Shown piece after piece: positions 46,034 to 54,950 of a stretch of DNA of 64,000 nucleotides. Where the stretch lies: assembly GCF_900114825.1 (NCBI RefSeq), contig NZ_FOUI01000006.1, positions 62,001 to 126,000 of the forward strand. Direction: 5' to 3'. The position numbers and the translations under genes were made by a program. This DNA is from Halopseudomonas yangmingensis (GTDB lineage Bacteria > Pseudomonadota > Gammaproteobacteria > Pseudomonadales > Pseudomonadaceae). Under the pieces are notes generated by a model that did not search any database, was not told the origin of the DNA, and was given only the letters and a program-made list of their open reading frames with translations. Each line of letters starts with the position of its first letter. Positions within the stretch are counted from its first letter, which is position 1.

Positions 46034-46966
46034 TTACCGCCACAAGCCACGTATTCCGGCGATGCCCTGGGCGCCGTGTTGCCAGGCCTCGGGCAGCTGT
46101 GGCGTGGTCAGGCCACCGAGCAGGTAGGCGGGTTTCGGAAAGTCCCGCAGCAGCGCAGCGGCCTGCTCCCAGCCCAGCGGCGTGGCCTGCGGGTGGCTGG
46201 CGGTCGGCAGCAGCGGGGACAGGGTGACAAAATCCACGCCCAGCGCCAGCGCCTGCTGCAGCTCATTGGCATTGTGGCAGGACGCAGCAGTCCAGCCGCT
46301 GCAGCGCGCCAGTTCCTCGCGGCTGACCTCGCCCAGCTGGCTGGCGCGCAGGTGCCAGCCAGCGCCCGGCCAGTGCGGCGCGTGGCTGCCCTTGAACAGC
46401 CAGTCGATACGCCCGTCAAAGCGCGCCAGCAACTGTTCGGCCCAGGCTGCATAGGCCGGCGCATCCAGCTGGTTCTGCCGCAGTTGTACCAGCCGGATGC
46501 CCCCGGTCAGCGCCTGTTCCAGGCCGTCACACAGCCGACCAAGGTCATCCAGTTCCGGAGTGATCAGGTAACGCTCGGGCAACTGCGCGGCAGTCACTAT
46601 CGGGCGGTTGGCCTCGGGGAAGGCATACGCATCCAGTGCCGCCGGCTCGACCCAGCGCAGCGGCTGGCCTTCGGCGCCATGCGCCTCGCCACTGAATGAA
46701 CTGACCAGCCACACATCCAGCCATACGCTGCGTTTCGGGTAATGGTGCAGCACGCCGATCAGCGGGCGCGCCGCCTGCACGTCTATCCCCAGTTCCTCAT
46801 GCAGCTCGCGGCGCAGCCCGTCAAGGCGCGCCTCGCCCGGCTCCAGCTTGCCGCCGGGGAACTCCCAGAGCCCGCCCTGATCCTGATGACTGCCGCGCCG
46901 GGCAATCAGGATGCGCCCGTCACTGCCGCGAATCACTGCGGCCATGACATGCAGCGCCTCGCTCAC
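46034..46966 (-). CDS. Nudix hydrolase fused to thiamine phosphate synthase-like domain (MutT/ThiE)
   Basis: The N-terminal 130 residues are a MutT-type Nudix domain with a complete Nudix box at 39-61 (Gly39, Glu45, Arg53-Glu54, Glu57-Glu58, Gly60), so an 8-oxo-dGTP or related nucleotide-sanitising activity is likely. The C-terminal region (about 133-310) has the TIM-barrel pattern of ThiE/TenI ([37 protein letters not shown]). The same fusion is common in gammaproteobacteria; the ThiE half usually lacks proof of thiamine synthesis. It overlaps yacG by four bases. Confidence 0.93.
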   Translation of the reverse strand: MSEALHVMAAVIRGSDGRILIARRGSHQDQGGLWEFPGGKLEPGEARLDGLRRELHEELGIDVQAARPLIGVLHHYPKRSVWLDVWLVSSFSGEAHGAEGQPLRWVEPAALDAYAFPEANRPIVTAAQLPERYLITPELDDLGRLCDGLEQALTGGIRLVQLRQNQLDAPAYAAWAEQLLARFDGRIDWLFKGSHAPHWPGAGWHLRASQLGEVSREELARCSGWTAASCHNANELQQALALGVDFVTLSPLLPTASHPQATPLGWEQAAALLRDFPKPAYLLGGLTTPQLPEAWQHGAQGIAGIRGLWR

Positions 46967-47154
46967 GGCTGCTCCAGGTCGTCGGAAAACAGCTGTTGCT
47001 CGTCATCCTCGCGACCGGCGATGACATGCTCCTCGGCGGCCCAGGCACCCAGATCAATCAGCCGGCAGCGCGGCGAGCAGAACGGCCGTTGCGGAAAGCT
47101 CTCGTCCCAGCGCACCGGGGCCTTGCAGGTCGGGCACTGCAGTTCAATGGTCAT
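46963..47154 (-). CDS. yacG: DNA gyrase inhibitor YacG (zinc-binding)
   Basis: This 63-residue zinc protein has Cys7, Cys10, Cys26 and Cys30, a C-x2-C...C-x3-C arrangement that binds one zinc ion. YacG from E. coli binds GyrB and inhibits gyrase. The [10 protein letters not shown] segment after the zinc fold is conserved in the family. It sits four bases into coaE, the usual coaE-yacG pair. Confidence 0.94.
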   Translation of the reverse strand: MTIELQCPTCKAPVRWDESFPQRPFCSPRCRLIDLGAWAAEEHVIAGREDDEQQLFSDDLEQP

Positions 47155-47768
47155 GGCTTGGCTCCCTCGCGCAGGCTCAAATAATACTGGTGCAGGCGAT
47201 CCACCCCGGCATGCAGCGTCGCCAGATCGCGGTCGTTGACGATGACATCATGCGCATGGCGCAGACGTTCCTCGCGGCTGGCCTGGGCTTGCAGGATGGC
47301 GCGTACCTGGGCTTCCGGCACACCGTCACGGGCCAGCGTGCGGCTGATCTGCAGTGCCTGCGGCACATCGATAACCAATACCCGGCGGGTCAGCCGATGC
47401 TGGCCGGACTCCACCAGCAGCGGCGATACCAGCAGCGCATAGGGCGATTGCGCGCTGTGCAGGTCAGTGACTATCTCGTCGCGGATCAGTGGGTGCAGCA
47501 ACTGCTCCAGCCACTGACGCTCGGCCGGCTCGGCAAACACCCGCTGGCGCAGCGCGGCGCGGTCGAGCTGGCCGTCGGCCTGCAACACCGCCTGGCCAAA
47601 GCGGTCAACGATCTGCCCGAGCGCCGGGCGACCCGGCTCGACTACAACGCGCGACTTGATATCGGCATCCACCACATGGATGCCATGCTGGCTGGCAAAA
47701 CGCTCGGCGGCGGCGCTCTTGCCACTGCCGATGCCGCCGGTCAGACCGATGATCAGGGGGGTGTCCAC
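47151..47768 (-). CDS. coaE: Dephospho-CoA kinase
   Basis: CoaE phosphorylates the 3' hydroxyl of dephospho-CoA, the final step of CoA synthesis. I choose GTG 47768, with GGGAG six bases upstream, giving 205 residues with the P-loop GGIGSGKS at 11-18 and the DAD segment near 33-35. A longer open frame begins at 47858, but its N-terminus is unlike CoaE. In P. aeruginosa, coaE adjoins the pilBCD pilus genes; here the flagellin gene lies on the other side. Confidence 0.95.
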   Translation of the reverse strand: MDTPLIIGLTGGIGSGKSAAAERFASQHGIHVVDADIKSRVVVEPGRPALGQIVDRFGQAVLQADGQLDRAALRQRVFAEPAERQWLEQLLHPLIRDEIVTDLHSAQSPYALLVSPLLVESGQHRLTRRVLVIDVPQALQISRTLARDGVPEAQVRAILQAQASREERLRHAHDVIVNDRDLATLHAGVDRLHQYYLSLREGAKP

Positions 47769-47877
47769 GGTTGCTCCCTCGTTGACGTGATCGGCAGGGA
47801 TGATAAAGCAGCCGCCGGTCGATGGCACCTGCTTGCCGCTCCGTCGGCACGGGGGCAAGAAAATGCCGAGTTTGGCC

Positions 47878-47904
47878 TAAAGCTTTTGCTGCACTGACCG
47901 ATCA
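47878..47904 (+). promoter_or_regulatory. Sigma-28 (FliA) promoter candidate, distal
   Basis: TAAA at 47878-47881, 15 bases, then ACCGATCA at 47897-47904. The consensus is TAAA-N15-GCCGATAA. The -35 context CTAAAGCTTTT is the same as in the proximal copy 80 bases downstream. Confidence 0.5.
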
Positions 47905-47957
47905 CCTTATTACAAGTGGGCGTGTTGGCCAGGCTGCAAAAAAATTGCAAACAGGGC

Positions 47958-47984
47958 TAAAGCTTTTCCCTTCGCAGCCGATAC
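47958..47984 (+). promoter_or_regulatory. Sigma-28 (FliA) promoter of fliC, proximal
   Basis: TAAA at 47958-47961, exactly 15 bases, then GCCGATAC at 47977-47984: an almost perfect match to the flagellar sigma-28 consensus. The predicted start is about 80 bases before the fliC ATG. Confidence 0.85.
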
Positions 47985-48072
47985 CTCACTTGAACGCAGA
48001 TTTCATGGTTGCCCGGCTGCTGCCGCACCATGAGATGCATACCGGGCAATTGCCACAATCGGAGGCTACACC

Positions 48073-49560
48073 ATGTCCCTGACAGTAAATACTAACGTTG
48101 CATCCCTGAACACCCAGCGCAATCTGGGCAACTCTTCCAGCGCCCTGCAAACTTCGCTGCAACGGCTATCTACTGGCTCGCGCATCAACTCCGCCAAGGA
48201 CGACGCCGCCGGCCTGCAAATTTCCAACCGTCTGACCAGCCAGATCAACGGCCTGAACGTGGCGGTGCGTAACGCCAACGACGGTATCTCGCTGGCACAG
48301 ACCGCCGAAGGCGCCATGCAGCAGTCGACCAATATCCTGCAACGTATGCGTGACTTGTCGCTGCAGTCGGCTAACGGCAGCAACTCAGTCAGTGAGCGTC
48401 AGGCGCTTAATCAAGAAGTTACCCAGCTCAAAGAAGAGTTGGATCGTATTGCCAGTACCACAACCTTTGGTGGTCAAAATTTGCTGACTGGAGAGTTTAG
48501 CAACGTAAACTTCCAGGTGGGGGCTCAGGCGAATGAAACCATTGGGTTCTCGATTAGCTCAACTGAAGCTGCACGTCTTGGGAACAATAAATACGACACT
48601 AAAGGAAATGTTGCGGGCTCAAATGTTGCCGGGCCCACTAATGGAATTTCCGTAGTGGATGCTTCAGCAAACTTCAAGATCACTGATGCTCAAGGTTCCA
48701 CTGGCGCAATCACTTACGCAGCTAACGCAACCTCAAAAGGTATTGCTGATGCTATCAACACCGCGACAGCTGCGGCTGGTGTCGGGGTGACTGCCTCTGT
48801 GAAGAACGAGGTTACACTTGGTAATTTTGTAAATACCCTTCAGGGTGGGACGCTGAATCTCACTGTTAATAGTAAGGCTGTTAGCGTTACAAATTTTAAT
48901 GGTAACGACCTGACTGCCCTGAAAAACCAGTTGAACTCTGCAGATGCAGGGGTTTCGGTTGATTTTGCGGTCAACGATGACGGTTCCTTGGACAGAAGCA
49001 AGATCGTGCTTAGCGGCTCGGATGATATTACCTTTGCTGCTACAGGTATGCAGAGTGATGGTGCAACCCCAATTGCTGCTGGAGCATTGACCTTTGGTAT
49101 GGGTATCAATGGAGTGGGTCTGACCAGCACAACTGGTGAAGCCCGTATCGCTGTTGGTACAGTGGAGTTGAGTGGTGTTAGGGACTTTGGCTTCTCAGGC
49201 GCTAGCACTCAAGTTTTTGGTAGTGCGACTGCAAGCTCTGGCGTGGACTCTGTTGCTAATATCAATATCTCCTCCGCTAAAGGCGCTCAAGATGCAATTT
49301 CGGTGATTGATGCGGCCTTGAAGTCCATTGACAGCCAGCGCGCTGACCTTGGTGCGGTACAAAACCGCTTCGAGAATACCATTGCCAACCTGCAAAACAT
49401 CTCGGAGAACGTATCGGCTGCCCGTGGTCGTATCCAGGACACCGACTTTGCCGCCGAGACTGCAAATCTGACCAAGAACCAGATTCTGCAGCAGGCCGGT
49501 ACTTCGATCCTGGCCCAGGCCAATCAGTTGCCACAGGCCGTACTCAGCCTGTTGGGCTAA
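48073..49560 (+). CDS. fliC: Flagellin
   Basis: This 495-residue protein is the filament subunit, exported by the flagellar type III system. N-terminal D0/D1 helices (about 1-165) start [17 protein letters not shown] and contain the [20 protein letters not shown] signature. The C-terminal D1/D0 helices (about 405-495) contain [16 protein letters not shown] and end [10 protein letters not shown]. The middle (about 165-400) is variable, poorer in G+C and with less biased codon use than the rest of the window, as often seen in surface-exposed flagellin domains. The gene has a good ribosome site (CGGAGG) and sigma-28 promoters. Confidence 0.96.
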   Translation: MSLTVNTNVASLNTQRNLGNSSSALQTSLQRLSTGSRINSAKDDAAGLQISNRLTSQINGLNVAVRNANDGISLAQTAEGAMQQSTNILQRMRDLSLQSANGSNSVSERQALNQEVTQLKEELDRIASTTTFGGQNLLTGEFSNVNFQVGAQANETIGFSISSTEAARLGNNKYDTKGNVAGSNVAGPTNGISVVDASANFKITDAQGSTGAITYAANATSKGIADAINTATAAAGVGVTASVKNEVTLGNFVNTLQGGTLNLTVNSKAVSVTNFNGNDLTALKNQLNSADAGVSVDFAVNDDGSLDRSKIVLSGSDDITFAATGMQSDGATPIAAGALTFGMGINGVGLTSTTGEARIAVGTVELSGVRDFGFSGASTQVFGSATASSGVDSVANINISSAKGAQDAISVIDAALKSIDSQRADLGAVQNRFENTIANLQNISENVSAARGRIQDTDFAAETANLTKNQILQQAGTSILAQANQLPQAVLSLLG

Positions 49561-49580
49561 GGCGGAAACCGGCGTAGACT

Positions 49581-49612
49581 GCGGGGGGAGGGGTAACCTT
49601 CCCTCCGCTTTT
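49581..49612 (+). terminator. Weak stem-loop after fliC
   Basis: A G-rich arm (GCGGGGGGAGGGG) and a CCTTCCCTCCGC arm form an imperfect stem followed by TTTT, 20 bases after the fliC stop. Partial termination would favour fliC over flaG, as expected for an abundant filament protein. Confidence 0.5.
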
Positions 49613-49632
49613 GCCATTGCGAGGTAAGTACC

Positions 49633-50019
49633 ATGGATATGGGAACACTAAAAACTCCGGAGCTCAGCCGCAGTCCTGCGGTCGGCTTGGCAGGTGACGC
49701 GCCAGTGCGGGCGCCAGCAAGGCCGCAGGCACCGGCCAGCAGTGACCCTGTGCCGGTGCAGACGCCCCAGGCGGTCGAGCAGGCGCAACCGCTCCAAGGC
49801 AAGGCGCTGGAACAGGTGGTAGCTGACATGCAGGACTTTGTGCAGTCGGTACAGCGCAATATCAACTTCAGTCTGGATGACGACAGCGGTCGGGTAGTGA
49901 TCAACGTTACCGAACGCGAAACTGGCGAGGTGATTCGCCAAATACCGTCGGAAGACGCCTTGCGGCTGGCCGAGAATCTGGCTGAGATCCGCAGTCTGCT
50001 GTTTTCGGCAGAGGCCTAG
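49633..50019 (+). CDS. flaG: FlaG family flagellar protein
   Basis: This 128-residue protein has a Pro/Ala-rich disordered N-terminal half (about 1-55) and the conserved FlaG domain (about 58-126: VVADMQDFVQSVQRNINFSLDDDSGRVVI..., ending in a helix). FlaG affects filament length in several bacteria; the mechanism is unknown. It lies between fliC and fliD as in P. aeruginosa and other pseudomonads. GAGG precedes the ATG. Confidence 0.92.
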   Translation: MDMGTLKTPELSRSPAVGLAGDAPVRAPARPQAPASSDPVPVQTPQAVEQAQPLQGKALEQVVADMQDFVQSVQRNINFSLDDDSGRVVINVTERETGEVIRQIPSEDALRLAENLAEIRSLLFSAEA

Positions 50020-50037
50020 CCCTTTGCTGGCCGGCAC

Positions 50038-50053
50038 TGGCAAGCTTCTTGCT
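50038..50053 (+). promoter_or_regulatory. Sigma-54 (RpoN) promoter before fliD
   Basis: TGGCAA, five bases, TTGCT: it differs from the consensus TGGCAC-N5-TTGCW at one position. It is 64 bases before the fliD start. In P. aeruginosa the fliD operon is RpoN/FleQ-dependent, which fits. Confidence 0.7.
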
Positions 50054-50116
50054 TGAGGTGACGGGTCATTCATTTCGGCAAGCAGACCGTCAACAAACGG
50101 TCGCGGGAGCAGTGTC

Positions 50117-51589
50117 ATGGCTATTTCCGGATTGGGTTCCGGGCTGGACATCAATGCCATCGTCAAGGCGATGGTGAATGCCGAGCGCGCCCCTAAAACC
50201 CTGCAGCTCGATCGTCTGGAGAAATCTACCACCGCCCGTTTTTCCGGGCTGGCCCAGTTTCGTAGTGCGCTGTCGGACTTTCAGCAGGCACTGGACCGGC
50301 TGAATAATCCCGAGCTGTTTGAAAAGCGCAGTGCCACTTCCGGCAAAACCGATGTGTTCAGCGTCAGCGCCGACCAGACCGCCTCATCAGGCAACTACAG
50401 CGTGCAGGTGTTTAACCTGGCGCAAACCAGCAAGGTGGCGTTACAGGGTGTAGCCAGTCCTTCTGCCTCTGTTGGCACAGGTACCCTTACCATCAATGTT
50501 GGTGCTACCGAAGTTGACGTTCTGGTAGAGGAGGGCAAGGACAGCCTAAGTGCCATCCGCGATGCAATCAATGTTGCCGGCAAGGAAAGCGGCCTGAGCG
50601 CCAGCATTGTCAGCGATCCCTCGGGTGCCGGAGGTTCGCGGCTGATTCTCAGCTCTACCCAGGCTGGCGATGGCAAGGATATTCGTGTCAGCGTCAGCAC
50701 AGATGCCGAAGACACTGGCGACCTGTCCGTGCTAGCTTTTACGCCGCCAGCCCCGGATGCTAACTACACGCCGGGCGCAGTAGATCCCGATAAACCGTTG
50801 GCGCCGCGGGTTATCAGTTACGCGCGGGATGCCAATCTGGCCATTGACGGTATTGCCATTCGTAGTCCGGGCAATACCGTAGAAAACGCTATTGAAGGGG
50901 TGACTTTGACCCTCAAGTCGGCGCAGTCTGCTGAAGACCTTGCCAGTGCCAACAGTATCAGTCTGTCTGTGGCCGAAGACAGGGCAGGCGTGAAGAGCCA
51001 GATCAAGGCGTTTGTCGATGCCTATAACAAGCTTAATGAAACTGTTGCCTCGCTGACCAATGTGACCAGCGTGGGCGGAGATTCCGGCAGGCCGGTCACT
51101 GGCGCTCTGGTCGGTGACGCTACCGTGCGTACCTTTATGTCTGGCTTGCGTAATCAGCTGGTTGCGCCAACTGCCGGAAGCGAGGGCGTCCGTATACTTG
51201 CAGACCTGGGTGTAACTACTCAGAAAGACGGTTCGCTGAAGATTGACGATGCCCGGTTGGACAAGGCGCTTGATGACAACTTTGCCCAGGTATCAGGCTT
51301 TTTGACGGGCGATCAGGGGCTGATGAGCCGGCTGGATAGCGTAGCCAAGCCACTTACTGAAACGGGTGGCGTGCTGGATTCGCGGACCAAAGCCCTGCAA
51401 ACCACCCTGCGCGGTGTAGATCAGCAACGTGAAGATCTGGCGCGCCGGGTTACCCAGCTCGAGGCGCGTCTGTTTGCCCAGTTCAATGCCATGGACCAAC
51501 TGGTCGGGCAACTCAGCCAGACCAGCCAGTACCTCGAAGGCCAGTTGGCCAATCTGCCCGGTGTGGTCAGACAAGACAGGAGGCGATAA
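50117..51589 (+). CDS. fliD: Flagellar hook-associated protein 2 (filament cap)
   Basis: FliD forms the pentameric cap that folds and inserts flagellin at the filament tip. The 490-residue protein has the FliD N-terminal region (about 8-105, starting [23 protein letters not shown]), a variable middle, and the FliD C-terminal helical region (about 240-480), where [20 protein letters not shown] is conserved. In Pseudomonas, FliD is also a mucin adhesin. fliS follows after two bases. Confidence 0.95.
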   Translation: MAISGLGSGLDINAIVKAMVNAERAPKTLQLDRLEKSTTARFSGLAQFRSALSDFQQALDRLNNPELFEKRSATSGKTDVFSVSADQTASSGNYSVQVFNLAQTSKVALQGVASPSASVGTGTLTINVGATEVDVLVEEGKDSLSAIRDAINVAGKESGLSASIVSDPSGAGGSRLILSSTQAGDGKDIRVSVSTDAEDTGDLSVLAFTPPAPDANYTPGAVDPDKPLAPRVISYARDANLAIDGIAIRSPGNTVENAIEGVTLTLKSAQSAEDLASANSISLSVAEDRAGVKSQIKAFVDAYNKLNETVASLTNVTSVGGDSGRPVTGALVGDATVRTFMSGLRNQLVAPTAGSEGVRILADLGVTTQKDGSLKIDDARLDKALDDNFAQVSGFLTGDQGLMSRLDSVAKPLTETGGVLDSRTKALQTTLRGVDQQREDLARRVTQLEARLFAQFNAMDQLVGQLSQTSQYLEGQLANLPGVVRQDRRR

Positions 51590-51591
51590 AC

Positions 51592-51963
51592 ATGCCCAAT
51601 CCGATTGATACCTATGCCAAGGTCAGTATTTCGCAGGAGGTATCGCAGTACCGTGCGGTGCAGTTGTTGCTGTCCGGTGCCATAGAGCGTGTGCGACTGG
51701 CACGGCTGGCCATGCAGACCGGTGATACCGAGCGGCGCGGCACGGCGGTTGGCAGCACCATCAGCATCGTCGGCGCCTTGCAGGCGGCACTCGATCGCGA
51801 GCAGGGCGGGGCTATTGCCGAGAATCTGGATTCGCTCTACGACTACATCACCCGCAAGCTGGCCGGGGTGGCGCTGGACGATACGCCGCGTTCGCTGGAT
51901 GAGGTGGAAACGCTGCTGGTACAGATCAAGGAAGGCTGGGACGAGATAGCGCCGGCCGGCTGA
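51592..51963 (+). CDS. fliS: Flagellin export chaperone FliS
   Basis: FliS binds the C-terminal D0 helix of flagellin in the cytoplasm and prevents early polymerisation. The 123-residue helical protein has AQ-like [13 protein letters not shown] near 8-20 and [14 protein letters not shown] near 26-39. An AGGAGG site lies eight bases before the ATG. In P. aeruginosa fliT (fleP) and fleQ follow; neither is found here, and a terminator ends the unit. Confidence 0.94.
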   Translation: MPNPIDTYAKVSISQEVSQYRAVQLLLSGAIERVRLARLAMQTGDTERRGTAVGSTISIVGALQAALDREQGGAIAENLDSLYDYITRKLAGVALDDTPRSLDEVETLLVQIKEGWDEIAPAG

Positions 51964-51986
51964 TAGCCCTCTTGTGCATTGGGAAG

Positions 51987-52020
51987 AACCCGCTGTGATT
52001 CAGGCTACAGCGGGTTTTTT
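51987..52020 (+). terminator. Rho-independent terminator after fliS
   Basis: AACCCGCTGT, a ten-base loop and ACAGCGGGTT are followed by T6. It ends the fliD-fliS unit, facing a convergent gene. Confidence 0.93.
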
Positions 52021-52028
52021 ATTGCCGG

Positions 52029-52463
52029 TCACAATCCCGGCCCGCAGCTGCGGATGCTGGCGCGTTGTAGCTGCTTGCCGGTCGCATCCTCCAGCCAAAG
52101 CTGCGGATCGCGGCCCAGACGGCGGGCGCGGATGTGGTAGTGGTTGCCGGCCTGCAGGCTGACTGGTGGCAGTTGCATGATACAGGTGCGCCAGTGGGAT
52201 TCACCGAAGCCGCCGGAACGGCGCCAGCCGGGGATTTCATAGTGCATGCGCACTTCCAGCCGGTGCTCGCCGGCCTGTAATGGCGGGAAACGCAACTGGC
52301 GCTGCGCCTGACCGTTGATGCGCCAGGCGCGCAGCTCGATACCGGTACTGTTATGCAGTTGCAGGGTGACGTCGCTGCCCGGGCTGCTGGCCAGCGTTAT
52401 GCTGCAGACCAGCAGCCCGAGCAGCAGTACGGTGATGCGGTATGTCAGGCAGAGGCGGTGCAT
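52029..52463 (-). CDS. Hypothetical secreted protein
   Basis: I do not recognise this family. ATG 52463 behind CCGGAG gives 144 residues with a clear signal peptide (about 1-26, basic start, then LLLGLLVCSITLAS). The mature part (about 118 residues) alternates hydrophobic and polar residues as in a beta-sandwich, with two Trp-rich segments (RAWRI, HWRTC) and two Cys that could form a disulfide (TCIMQ and SCGPGL). No lipobox. The frame upstream of 52463 is not coding-like. It follows the binding/sensor gene on the same strand by 70 bases and may be cotranscribed with it. Confidence 0.7.
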   Translation of the reverse strand: MHRLCLTYRITVLLLGLLVCSITLASSPGSDVTLQLHNSTGIELRAWRINGQAQRQLRFPPLQAGEHRLEVRMHYEIPGWRRSGGFGESHWRTCIMQLPPVSLQAGNHYHIRARRLGRDPQLWLEDATGKQLQRASIRSCGPGL

Positions 52464-52533
52464 GGCAGGCTCCGGAACCAAGGGCTGGGGCCAAGATGCC
52501 TGAAGGGGCATTGTTTGCGCAATGCCTCTGGAT

Positions 52534-53766
52534 TTATTCCGGCTGGCTGGCCAGTTGCATGGCCTGCTCGATGCCCAGTCCGACAATCAGTACACCAATT
52601 ACTTCTGCGGTGTCGGGGTCGCGCAGGCGGTTGCTGATGTGCACCTGAAAGTGCCGGGTGGACTCGTCATAGTCCAGTTGGCCAACTACCGGCTCGCCGT
52701 TCTCGGAAAAAAAGCTCATGGAAAACTTTTCCTCGTCACCCTGCCAGTAGTCGGTGGTGATTTCGCTGACGGCGGCATTCAGGCCGAAGCGGTCGGTCAG
52801 TATGATCTCGGTGACCAGTCCGTCACTGGCTTGCTGCTGTTCGACCAGCCAGTGCGAGGCGGGGTTGCTCAGCACCGAGGTGATCAGTGGGCGGCGCGGC
52901 TGGCTGCTTTCGAGTACCCATTGCTGGTCCAGCTCCAGTATGCGTTGCAACCCCATGCCGCGGTGCTGGCGGTTCTGCTCGCGTACGCGCTCGATCAGCA
53001 GCGGATGGCTGGCCCAGCCGGCAAAGCGGTTTTGGTAGAGCGTGCCAATCAGCAGGCGTTCAGCATCGTTGAGCTTTGGCTGTTCACGCAGGCAGCCGAA
53101 AATATGGTGATCGAAATTGTCGAGAAACCCCTGTCGGCGCTCCAGAAAGTGCTTGCCGAAATACACGCCTAGCGTGCTGTATTTGAGAAAGTGCTGGTGA
53201 TCCGGGCGCAGATTGCCGGGTAGCTGCGTCATTTTCATACGCAAGGTGCGCTGGTCGGCAATAAAGGCGTCAATGCGCTCCAGTTGCAGCAGTTTCAGCA
53301 GTTGTTCGTGATTGCCCACCTGCGATACCACGTTATAGCCATTCTGCTCCAGCCAGACCTGCTGGTTGCTGCCGCGCAGTGCGCCGATGCGCAACCTCTG
53401 GCGGTTTTCCTGTAGCCCCGGAGCGGCAGGCTGGTTGCTGTACCAGTACCATTTTTCCAGCGCCAGGGGGGCGGAAAGGCGGGCGAAGCTGTCTATCTGG
53501 CTGATGCGGGTGGCAGAGAAAAAGCCGTCGGCGCGTTGCTGTTGTACATCGTGAATGGCCCGTTGCAGCGGTAACACGCGGATTTCGTAGGGTTGCTGCA
53601 TGGCGCGAAAGATGCAGTCCAGCGCATTGACCGAGCTGCCGCCGAGCTGTTCGCCTTCGCGTACCTGATAGGGCGGCAGTATGTCGGTGTTCAGGCGCAG
53701 CACGTCGCTGGCGGTGGCAGCCGTTGCGAGAAGGCAGAGCAGGGCGGCTATCAGTCTGGTCAGCAT
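52534..53766 (-). CDS. Periplasmic solute-binding (SBP_bac_3-like) protein with C-terminal sensor-like domain
   Basis: The 410-residue protein has a signal peptide (about 1-19). An amino-acid-binding type 3 fold follows (about 20-245: LRLNTDILPPYQVREGEQLGG, later RIGALRGSNQQVWLEQNGY and IDAFIADQRT). The C-terminal part (about 270-405) contains a DGLVTEIILTDRFGLNAAVSE then TTDYWQGDEEKF pattern that I associate with extracellular PDC/Cache-like sensor domains. There is no membrane helix after the signal, no kinase, GGDEF or chemotaxis output, and no transporter gene nearby. It may present a ligand to a partner sensor. Domain assignment of the C-terminal half is by motif only. Confidence 0.72.
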   Translation of the reverse strand: MLTRLIAALLCLLATAATASDVLRLNTDILPPYQVREGEQLGGSSVNALDCIFRAMQQPYEIRVLPLQRAIHDVQQQRADGFFSATRISQIDSFARLSAPLALEKWYWYSNQPAAPGLQENRQRLRIGALRGSNQQVWLEQNGYNVVSQVGNHEQLLKLLQLERIDAFIADQRTLRMKMTQLPGNLRPDHQHFLKYSTLGVYFGKHFLERRQGFLDNFDHHIFGCLREQPKLNDAERLLIGTLYQNRFAGWASHPLLIERVREQNRQHRGMGLQRILELDQQWVLESSQPRRPLITSVLSNPASHWLVEQQQASDGLVTEIILTDRFGLNAAVSEITTDYWQGDEEKFSMSFFSENGEPVVGQLDYDESTRHFQVHISNRLRDPDTAEVIGVLIVGLGIEQAMQLASQPE

Positions 53767-53973
53767 GGTGATCCTCCGTGAGCATTGGCTGTTGTGTCAT
53801 GACTATAGTTGCTGTGTGGATGATGTGCCCTGGCGTCAGAGCATAAGGCGAGCCGGGGTTGTCCGATCAGCCTGGCCGATAGCACTGGCGCCCGGGCGAC
53901 GCTGCCGGCATGCTGGCGGGCGAATTGGCAGCGGCGTGCGCTGCCCGGTATTGATGATCAAGGGAGCAAATCC

Positions 53974-54828
53974 ATGCGTGAACTGAACGGCAAGGTGGCG
54001 GCAATTACCGGTGGTGGCAGCGGTCTGGGGCGTGAGCTGGCGCTGTGCTGCGCGGCCCGCGGAATGAAGCTGGTGCTTGGTGATGTCGACGAGAAGGGCA
54101 TGCAGGAAACCCTGCGGCTGGTCGAGCAGGCCCATCCGGGCACCGAGTCCGCCAGCATGCGCCTGGACGTTTCCAGCCTGGAACAGGTGCAGGCCTTTGC
54201 CGATCTGTGCAAGAGCCGCTTCGGCAGTGCGCATGTGGTGTTCAACAATGCCGGCGTCAGCGTCGGAGGCCCGGCCTGGGAAAACACCGTGGCTGACTGG
54301 GAATGGGTAATGGGCGTTAACCTGTATGGGGTGGCCTGGGGCGTCAAGGTGTTCACCCCGATGCTGATCGCCCAGGGTGAAGGGCATATCGTCAATACCG
54401 CCTCGGCGGCCGGCTGGCTGAATGGCCCGAGCATGGCCATTTACAACGTGACCAAGCATTCGGTGGTGGCGCTGTCGGAAACCCTGGCGCTGGATCTGCG
54501 TGATGCCGGGGCAAATGTCGGCGTGACCTGCCTGTGCCCGGCGTTCTTCCCCACGGCGATCCACGAGTCGGCGCGTAACCGTCCGGCGGACAAGGCCGAG
54601 ACCGTGCAGTTGAGTGGTGAGAAGGCGGCGATGCGCTCGGAAATGATCAAGCAGGCGGTGGAGAAGGGCAAGATTTCCGCCGCCGAGATTGCCGAGATGA
54701 CCATGAAGGCGGTGGAAGAAGATCGATTCTATGTGTTCCCGCATAACAAGATCCCGCACCTGATCAGGATGCGCGCCGACGCGGCTGCGCGTCAGGGCGA
54801 GGTGTTCGATTCGATGAACCCGCAGTAA
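53974..54828 (+). CDS. Short-chain dehydrogenase/reductase
   Basis: This 284-residue classical SDR has the cofactor motif TGGGSGLG at 12-19, NNAG at 91-94 and the catalytic Ser144, Tyr157 and Lys161 (YNVTK). Asp at position 37 (LGDVDE) suggests NAD(H) rather than NADP(H). The substrate is unknown; the closest general look is the group of SDRs acting on long-chain or acyl compounds. GGGAG precedes ATG 53974. The gene is isolated, and the 207 bases upstream hold no recognisable element. Confidence 0.88.
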   Translation: MRELNGKVAAITGGGSGLGRELALCCAARGMKLVLGDVDEKGMQETLRLVEQAHPGTESASMRLDVSSLEQVQAFADLCKSRFGSAHVVFNNAGVSVGGPAWENTVADWEWVMGVNLYGVAWGVKVFTPMLIAQGEGHIVNTASAAGWLNGPSMAIYNVTKHSVVALSETLALDLRDAGANVGVTCLCPAFFPTAIHESARNRPADKAETVQLSGEKAAMRSEMIKQAVEKGKISAAEIAEMTMKAVEEDRFYVFPHNKIPHLIRMRADAAARQGEVFDSMNPQ

Positions 54829-54950
54829 CGCCTGGCGCCGGGGTTGCGTTGGCGCCCCGGCAGCTGTTTGATCCCGGCTGGCCGTGTTGCTCTGCGGTTC
54901 AGCGGGGGTTTGGGTTACACTGCCTCCCTTTGCCCCAGGCGGTTCCCCCC

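Larger units (their letters stand above)
47769..48072. other. coaE-fliC intergenic region
   Basis: This 304-base gap between divergent genes holds two sigma-28-type promoters (given separately), an A-run near 47939-47944, and an imperfect GC hairpin near 48007-48050 in the fliC leader. No coding frame is apparent. The coaE promoter is not evident. Confidence 0.6.

Noticed and set aside
54829-54870. Terminator after the SDR gene
   Set aside because: The GGCGCC-containing inverted repeat is imperfect with a long loop and no T tract.
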